Below the pieces are notes generated by a model that ran no database searches, had not been told where the DNA came from, and saw only the letters and a list, made by a program, of their open reading frames with translations. A DNA stretch of 36,599 bases, taken from Fibrobacter sp. UBA1313 (GTDB lineage: Bacteria; Fibrobacterota; Fibrobacteria; Fibrobacterales; Fibrobacteraceae). The position numbers were made by a program, and so were the translations under genes. The stretch's first letter is position 1. Every line of letters begins with the position of its first letter. The stretch covers positions 1 to 36,599 of the forward strand of contig DBTP01000151.1 in NCBI GenBank assembly GCA_002307115.1, in the 5' to 3' direction. Below, piece after piece: positions 31,592-36,599 of the stretch.

Positions 31592-32779
31592 ATGAACAAA
31601 AAATTTGCGATAGCGGTTCTGTTTTTGATGATGCTTTTGGGAGGTTTCTGGGCATTTTTTTATGCGTCACCACCTTCTTTGCAAAATCCAGCACCTAAAA
31701 AAATTCCGATATTAATTCCTCAATACGCAAAAAATTTTAGCGTAGATTCTCTTGCAGGCTACCGAGTGCTTTCGGTTCGGAATACAATGCCCAGATCTAA
31801 TGAGGAGTTGCGCTGGATTCTTTTGGATTCGACAAAAGGATCTGAATTGGCCCCGCTCCCAGAGGTTTTGAAAGGGCTCCCCGTGATTCATATTCCTGTG
31901 AAAAGGGTGGCAATTCTTTCGACAACGTATTTGGGCTATATGAAACGTTTGGGGATTATGGATAAAGTAATTGCTATTTCGGAACGAAAGTATATTTCTG
32001 ATTCGGCTTTTTATTCTCGCATTGATTCTGTCGGTATTCCTAGTGTGGGTAGCGGGCCTACCATTTCGGTGGAGGCTCTTTTTGCTTCAAAACCAGATTT
32101 GGTACTGGATTTTGCAACGGGGGCCTCCATTTACGATGACTTTCCTAGGCTTCAATCATTGTCTTTTCCGGTGGTATTAACGGCAGAATGGTTGGAAAAA
32201 AGCCCCCTTGCAAAAGCAGAATGGTTGAAGTTTTTTGGGTTACTTTTTGGATGCGAAGCTCGAGCGGACAGTCTTTTTGTGGAAAGTGAAAAAAGGTATT
32301 TAGAAGTTCGGGATCTTGTGAAAAAATTGGATAAACACCAAATACCGAGGGTGTTTACCGGCTTTCCTATGGCAGGGACATGGTACGCTTCCGGGGGAAT
32401 GGGTTATACGGCACAGTTAATTCGAGATGCTGGTGGTGAGTATTTGTGGGGCGAAGACACAACGTCCAGTGTTTTAACCATGCCTCTTGAAAAGGTGATT
32501 AATGAAGCAAAAGAGGCAGATTTTTGGTTAAATCCGGGAAGTTGGAGGAACTATACAGAAGGAATCGCGAATGAATCTCGTATAGTAATGTTTAAAGCAT
32601 GGAGAGAAAATCGGGTTTATCAATATGATTTGAGTCAAGGTCCGGAAGGAGGACTCGATTTTTATGAAGGGGCAGTCGTTTTTCCCGAAAAAGTGCTTTT
32701 GGAACTCGTAAATATCTTACATCCGGGATTTTTTAAGGACGTGAGATTCCGTTGGTATCGGAATCTTTCTAACTTGTAA
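31592..32779 (+). CDS. Periplasmic binding protein of the iron-siderophore/B12 (BtuF/FepB) type
   Basis: A 395-residue protein with an N-terminal hydrophobic helix (MNKKFAIAVLFLMMLLGGFWAFFYA) and no lipobox, so it is secreted or membrane-anchored. The two-lobed binding domain begins near VKRVAILSTTYLGYMKRLGIMDKVIAIS and includes GSGPTISVEALFASKPDLVLDFA, and a second lobe with GGMGYTAQLIRDAGGEYLW and FWLNPG. These proteins bring siderophores, haem or cobalamin to an ABC importer, but no permease or ATPase follows; the next gene is a cNMP/PATAN protein. ATG 31592 directly follows a stem-loop. Confidence 0.82.
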   Translation: MNKKFAIAVLFLMMLLGGFWAFFYASPPSLQNPAPKKIPILIPQYAKNFSVDSLAGYRVLSVRNTMPRSNEELRWILLDSTKGSELAPLPEVLKGLPVIHIPVKRVAILSTTYLGYMKRLGIMDKVIAISERKYISDSAFYSRIDSVGIPSVGSGPTISVEALFASKPDLVLDFATGASIYDDFPRLQSLSFPVVLTAEWLEKSPLAKAEWLKFFGLLFGCEARADSLFVESEKRYLEVRDLVKKLDKHQIPRVFTGFPMAGTWYASGGMGYTAQLIRDAGGEYLWGEDTTSSVLTMPLEKVINEAKEADFWLNPGSWRNYTEGIANESRIVMFKAWRENRVYQYDLSQGPEGGLDFYEGAVVFPEKVLLELVNILHPGFFKDVRFRWYRNLSNL

Positions 32780-32784
32780 ATTAT

Positions 32785-33582
32785 ATGAAGGCTCATGCTG
32801 GTATAGGTGATTGGATTTCCGCTTCTTACGAAAAGGGCGTTCCTTTTTTGCAACAGATTCCTCGGGAGTCTGCGGACTTTTTCTTGCTCAATTCCCAAAT
32901 TTGTGAATATGATGCGGGTGATGTGATTATTACCGCAGAAATGGATGGTGAATCTTTTTGTGTTTTACAAAGTGGAAGAGCTCAGATTTGTGGGCGAATT
33001 CTCCCTGATGGGCACTACAATGTTCTGGCTTGGCTAGAAACAGGCGCGTGTTTTGGTGAAATGTCGATTCTTTGTAATGAAAAAACGAGTAATACCGTTG
33101 CCGCTGCTGAAGATTGCACCGTGTTGCATATGCCTCGTGAAAATTTTGTCAAGTTTTTGGAAAAGAACCCGAGCACCATGGTGTTCTTGTACAAGGTTGC
33201 CGCAGACCGTTTGCGCGCGAAGAATCAGGCTTTTGATGAATTTGAAAGTCTTGCTGTTCTTGCTTCTGCAAAGGTGCTCCCGTTTATTGATTTTGCCCAG
33301 ACTCTCGAAAAAAGTCGCATTACGGGTACCGTGATGTTTGAAAATAATGGACAGTCGGGATTTATTGCGTTTAGAGATGGAAGTATTTGTTGTGCGAAAA
33401 GTGGACGGTTGACAGGGCCTGATGCTTTGGAGCATTTACTTTCTCTGGGCGATGAAACGTTATTTAAGTTAGACCCGCACTTGATGCCCGAAACGGTGAA
33501 TATAAACCAACAATCGGACACCACGAGCCTTATTCTGGATGCTCTTCGTAATATTGACGAGAAGCAAAGTCAGAAAAAATAA
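32785..33582 (+). CDS. Cyclic-nucleotide-binding-fold plus PATAN/DUF4388 protein
   Basis: A 265-residue cytoplasmic regulator-like protein. The cNMP-binding fold covers about 30-150, with YDAGDVIITAEMDGESFCVLQSGRAQI and the phosphate-cassette region CFGEMSILCNEKTSNTVAA. The Arg normally found in the RTATV-like part is replaced by Thr (KTSNTV), so nucleotide binding is doubtful. The C-terminal half (about 165-255) contains GTVMFENNGQSGFIAFRDGSICCAKSG, typical of PATAN/DUF4388 proteins linked to response regulators and surface motility. There is no HTH. It follows the binding protein by 5 bases and precedes purM by 13. Confidence 0.82.
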   Translation: MKAHAGIGDWISASYEKGVPFLQQIPRESADFFLLNSQICEYDAGDVIITAEMDGESFCVLQSGRAQICGRILPDGHYNVLAWLETGACFGEMSILCNEKTSNTVAAAEDCTVLHMPRENFVKFLEKNPSTMVFLYKVAADRLRAKNQAFDEFESLAVLASAKVLPFIDFAQTLEKSRITGTVMFENNGQSGFIAFRDGSICCAKSGRLTGPDALEHLLSLGDETLFKLDPHLMPETVNINQQSDTTSLILDALRNIDEKQSQKK

Positions 33583-33595
33583 TCATGAGGAAAGG

Positions 33596-34621
33596 ATGAA
33601 CTACGCAGACGCAGGTGTATCACTGGATCGCGCTGATCAAGCTATGGTTGGCGTTAAAAAATCTGTCCGTACCACATTTAACGAAGGGGTATTAGGCGAT
33701 GTCGGCAATTTCGGCGGCCTTTTTACTCTCAATCATTTGGGTCTTAAGGATCCTGTGCTTGTAAGCTCCGTGGATGGTGTGGGGACCAAATTGAAAGTGG
33801 ATATTGAACTGGGCACTCATGAATTGCCTGGTCAGGACATTGTGAACCATTGCTGCAACGATATTTTGGTGCAGGGAGCTCGTCCTTTATTCTTTTTAGA
33901 TTATGTCGCTACAGGTCGTTTGGAACCTGGGGTGATGGATAGTCTGGTCTCTGGTATGAGTAAGGCCTGTCGTGAAAATGACTTGGTGTTGATTGGCGGT
34001 GAAACGGCTGAGATGCCAGGCTTTTATGGACCGGGTGATTATGATATTTCGGGTACAATTGTTGGTGTTGTGGAACGGGACAATATTATTGATGGAAAAA
34101 AGATTAAACCGGGTTCTATAATTCTGGGTTTACCCTCCACCGGTCTTCACACGAATGGTTATTCTCTAGCTCGCAAAGCTTTGTTTGAAGTGGCGAAGTA
34201 CAAACTAGATAGCCATGTGGATGGTATGGATAAAACGGTGGGTGAAGCACTCGCCGTGCCACATCGTAGCTATTACAAGAGTTTGATCGAACTGGTGAAC
34301 AAGAAAAAACTCCAAGGGCTTGTCCATGTGACGGGTTCAGGTTATCAAGGAAATATTCCGCGTGTTCTCCCCGATAATGTGGATGTGATTATTGATCGCA
34401 CCAGTTGGAATGTGCCGACTATTTTTCAATTGATTCAAGAGGCGGGAAGTGTTGAAAAGGACGAAATGTATTCCACCTTTAATATGGGTATAGGAATGCT
34501 TTTGTTTGTCGATTCTTCTGACCGTGCTGAAGTGGAGGCTCACCTTCGGGCAAAAGGCGAAACATTCTACCACGTGGGTGAAGTCGTTGCCGGTAGTAAA
34601 CAGGTGAAGTTTAAAGACTAG
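33596..34621 (+). CDS. purM: Phosphoribosylformylglycinamidine cyclo-ligase (AIR synthetase)
   Basis: Makes aminoimidazole ribonucleotide from FGAM and ATP, the fifth step of purine synthesis. The 341 residues start MNYADAGVSLDRADQA and show FNEGVLGDVGNFGGLF, VSSVDGVGTKL, GQDIVNHCCNDILVQGA, LIGGETAEMPGFY and GLPSTGLHTNGYSLAR, all standard PurM blocks. The frame runs back to 33539 inside the previous gene, but GAGGAAAGG before ATG 33596 and the family start support 33596. Other purine genes are not in the window. Confidence 0.97.
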   Translation: MNYADAGVSLDRADQAMVGVKKSVRTTFNEGVLGDVGNFGGLFTLNHLGLKDPVLVSSVDGVGTKLKVDIELGTHELPGQDIVNHCCNDILVQGARPLFFLDYVATGRLEPGVMDSLVSGMSKACRENDLVLIGGETAEMPGFYGPGDYDISGTIVGVVERDNIIDGKKIKPGSIILGLPSTGLHTNGYSLARKALFEVAKYKLDSHVDGMDKTVGEALAVPHRSYYKSLIELVNKKKLQGLVHVTGSGYQGNIPRVLPDNVDVIIDRTSWNVPTIFQLIQEAGSVEKDEMYSTFNMGIGMLLFVDSSDRAEVEAHLRAKGETFYHVGEVVAGSKQVKFKD

Positions 34622-34632
34622 GACTAAATCGT

Positions 34633-34677
34633 AGGGAACACTTTAAGAAAGACGAAGTTATTTTTAGAGTGTTCTCT
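34633..34677 (+). other. Hairpin after purM
   Basis: A 10-bp stem (AGGGAACACT region 34633-34642 with 34668-34677, one G-T pair) and a long loop, without a clear T run. It may end the purM transcript or protect the mRNA of the next gene. Confidence 0.4.
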
Positions 34678-34707
34678 TGTCATGTACAATCTTTATGGAG
34701 GAGCTTT

Positions 34708-35886
34708 ATGTTTTATAAACAGCTCATTATAACCGCAGGGTTGCTATTTGTTTTTGGTTTAGTCGCGTGTTCGAATACAGCGAGTGCTAATGATGAGGAT
34801 AGCTCTTCCTCTTCTTTGTCCTCGAGTGTTAAAAGCTCTTCCTCCACGGGAACGACAAATAGTTCTTCTAGTGTGTCTTCTTCAGCTTCTTCTTCTACAT
34901 CGGAAGTGGGTTCCAACTTAGGTACTGTGAGCGGCTTGACTGCTTTTCAAAATGCTACAGAAACTTGGATATTGGCCTGGACATATGCTGAAGGATCGGT
35001 GTCCGAAAAAGGATTCCAAATAGATAAGTTTAACGAAAGTAAAAATACTTGGGAAGTTTTTGATAGTGTAGGTGTGGATACTTATCGCTATGTTTTTGCT
35101 GTAAAGGCATCAGGTACCTTTCGTGTGAGTGCTTATAAAGATGCAGTACATTCCTCTTATAGTAGTGAAGTGACTATTGATGGAGATGTGGCGTTGACGG
35201 ATTTATCTGCTCCATCCTCATTGACGGCTGCGCGTCTTGCGCCGAGCGTATGGTTATTGTCTTGGAGTTATACGACTTCACTCGTGCGTCGTGAATCTGG
35301 GTTTATTCTTGAAAAGTACAACACAGAGACGCAGGACTGGGCTGTTGTGGATACACTCGCTCAAGATGTGAATCGGGTGGTTTTGGACTCCGTGAAGAGT
35401 GGTATGGATATAAGTTTGGGGTCGTACCGGGTTGCCGCTTATGATAATTTAGGTCGCTCCGATTATTCTAACGATGTGAGCGTGTCCATTCAAACGGCGT
35501 ATGATTCTGATATTGTTTTTACGGCGCCAACGGGATTGGTTCCCAATGTTGTCATTTCCCCGATTATTGAAATTGTGATTCCAACGAACCCATTGAATAA
35601 AACCGTAGAACAATCTGAGTATACCAAATCTTTAAGTTATGAGATTATTTGGGTGGTAGGGGATGTAGAAGCAACTCCTATTACGTTTAGTTACACTAAA
35701 AATTCTGTGGCATTAACAGTAGATGCCGCGGATTTGTGTAATTCGTATGGACGAATTCGGTTGGTGTGGACAGATGAAAATGGGATTATAGATTATTCAG
35801 AATGGTCCGTTCCTACGGGCTCTAAGCCTGGGACGAATAGTAAATTAGTGGATAATGCAGTATTTAATTGCCCGCAACTGAAATAA
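34708..35886 (+). CDS. Lipoprotein with poly-serine linker and two fibronectin-III-like domains
   Basis: A 392-residue surface lipoprotein. The signal ends in the lipobox LVAC (Cys 21), followed by an acidic stretch and a poly-serine linker (about 32-66). Two FN3-like units follow: one with LTAFQNATETWILAWTY and FRVSAYKD, one with LTAARLAPSVWLLSWSY and YRVAAYDN. A third beta-rich C-terminal part has no clear relation. Long serine linkers of this kind are a hallmark of secreted Fibrobacter proteins. ATG 34708 has GGAGGAG just upstream; the frame's earlier starts (from 34669) are less likely. Function is unknown, probably adhesion or binding. Confidence 0.83.
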   Translation: MFYKQLIITAGLLFVFGLVACSNTASANDEDSSSSSLSSSVKSSSSTGTTNSSSSVSSSASSSTSEVGSNLGTVSGLTAFQNATETWILAWTYAEGSVSEKGFQIDKFNESKNTWEVFDSVGVDTYRYVFAVKASGTFRVSAYKDAVHSSYSSEVTIDGDVALTDLSAPSSLTAARLAPSVWLLSWSYTTSLVRRESGFILEKYNTETQDWAVVDTLAQDVNRVVLDSVKSGMDISLGSYRVAAYDNLGRSDYSNDVSVSIQTAYDSDIVFTAPTGLVPNVVISPIIEIVIPTNPLNKTVEQSEYTKSLSYEIIWVVGDVEATPITFSYTKNSVALTVDAADLCNSYGRIRLVWTDENGIIDYSEWSVPTGSKPGTNSKLVDNAVFNCPQLK

Positions 35887-35902
35887 CTTTTACTGTCTTG
35901 TC

Positions 35903-35934
35903 AAAAGCCGTAGCGAATTTGCTGCGGCTTTTTT
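35903..35934 (+). terminator. Intrinsic terminator after the Ser-linker lipoprotein
   Basis: A 12-bp stem AAAAGCCGTAGC with GCTGCGGCTTTT (one wobble), 6-base loop, ending in a run of six T. Confidence 0.93.
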
Positions 35935-36114
35935 GTGCTCTAGATGGGAAAACCGCGAACTCACAGTTTCAAAAAACACCTGTTTGCGGCTGAGATTTGT
36001 GCTAAGGCAAAAAAGAGATTTTCCGTGTTGCTTATCCTTGGTTGTTTAAGTCAACAACACACGAAAGCTATAAGGTGTGGATTTGAAGCAAGAATTTGAA
36101 GGCGCCGTTGTCGT

Positions 36115-36599
36115 TTATCGTTTCGGATGTATGCGGGAAAGGATTTTAGAAATGATTTCGCGGCCGATGTTTTTTGCATCGTCAGAGCCGAGTTGATTTT
36201 GTAAAAAGAGCGACAAACTGAAAAGAATTCCACCCGCAACGATTGCGTAGAAGATAATATGTACAAGGCTTGCAGAGCGTACAAAGTCTGCAGTGAAGTG
36301 GTCCAAACCGAGTGCACAGACAATCATAATGATGAATGTGATAAGCCCTCGAATCATATTTTTAAGAGCGGCGTTCATTCCTTCATGGCCGTTGTCTTTG
36401 GCCCACAATCCGATCATGGAAAGGACTTGCAAAAGAGCGCCAACAGCACCAACGACAGGAACAGAATAAATGCCAAGAGGTTTGGCGAGGAACCAGTAAG
36501 CGGGTATTGTTAGAAGGAAAATTCCCGTGTTGAGTAGAGTGGGAGCCCACATCCGTTCTGCGGCATAAAAAGAGCGTACCAGAACGGCTTGTAAACAAA
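36115..36599 (-). CDS. murJ: Lipid II flippase MurJ (MviN), C-terminal part; start outside window
   Basis: MurJ flips the peptidoglycan precursor lipid II across the inner membrane. The frame is open to the right edge of the window. The first visible residues, LQAVLVRSFYAAERMWAPTLLN, match the family's conserved L.R.FYA....TP region, so about 160 residues of the C-terminal part (last four or five membrane helices) are seen. It ends in a basic tail (SRIHPKR). The apparent Met at 36552 is internal. The 180 bases between its stop and the terminator at 35934 hold no gene, only a hairpin (GTTGTT/AACAAC near 36041-36058). Confidence 0.87.
   Translation of the reverse strand, partial: CLQAVLVRSFYAAERMWAPTLLNTGIFLLTIPAYWFLAKPLGIYSVPVVGAVGALLQVLSMIGLWAKDNGHEGMNAALKNMIRGLITFIIMIVCALGLDHFTADFVRSASLVHIIFYAIVAGGILFSLSLFLQNQLGSDDAKNIGREIISKILSRIHPKR

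Noticed and set aside
33034..33435. 133-residue frame opposite the cNMP/PATAN gene
   Set aside because: Antisense shadow; no protein-like pattern.
36051..36323. 90-residue minus-strand frame overlapping murJ
   Set aside because: Different frame of the murJ end; composition unlike a protein family.
1..36599. CRISPR arrays, insertion sequences, prophage or integron
   Set aside because: No regular repeats with spacers, no transposase, integrase or phage protein in any frame.

Overview
The window looks like chromosomal DNA from a didermic (Gram-negative type) bacterium, probably of the Fibrobacterota. This placement is inference. It rests on a lipoprotein with long poly-serine linkers (34708-35886), LpxL-like acyltransferase, MCE/MlaD protein, outer-membrane barrel proteins, sigma-54 with HPr kinase, a bactofilin, and the absence of phage, transposon, rRNA or CRISPR sequence. 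Composition is AT-rich, most extremely so from about 11.5 to 13.7 kb.

Layout. 1-3678: an operon of sigma-54 (5' end outside the window), hpf, hprK and an MCE-domain gene. 3811-5303: a DksA/TraR zinc-finger gene, then a stand-alone SIR2-like gene. 5290-6981 (minus): a YhhQ-type queuosine-precursor transporter and an EamA permease. 7063-9528: mscL, galE (minus) and an LpxL-like acyltransferase. 9883-13352: a tight operon rsmG-parA-parB-M23 peptidase-bactofilin, with three identical parS sites at 8620, 9706 and 9875. 13353-13742: a 390-base AT-rich gap full of inverted repeats. 13743-19749: a metallophosphoesterase, a CAU tRNA, a small lipoprotein, fabI, metY (minus), and a DRE-TIM aldolase followed by an acyltransferase-3 gene. 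19879-23334: secA-tmk. 23372-36599: mostly envelope genes: DUF3943 barrel, membrane phosphoesterase, MNT-like protein, TPR/LpoA-like binding protein, further secreted proteins, NYN protein, orphan periplasmic binding protein, cNMP/PATAN protein, purM, Ser-linker lipoprotein and the 3' part of murJ (minus).

The most interesting reading is that the window contains, or lies next to, the chromosome replication origin. The parABS locus is here. Perfect and consensus DnaA boxes cluster between 7.6 and 12.8 kb, including three within 48 bases inside parB. In hand-counted samples of plus-strand genes the base skew changes from C>G (left) to G>C (right) around 12-14 kb, next to the structured AT-rich gap. 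In the same operon, segregation genes are joined to a cell-wall peptidase and a bactofilin, so chromosome partitioning and cell-shape machinery are probably co-expressed. Other points of note are a SIR2-like putative NADase, degenerate active sites in the NYN, MNT and cNMP-binding proteins, and several RNA hairpins at translation starts (hprK, secA, the orphan binding protein).
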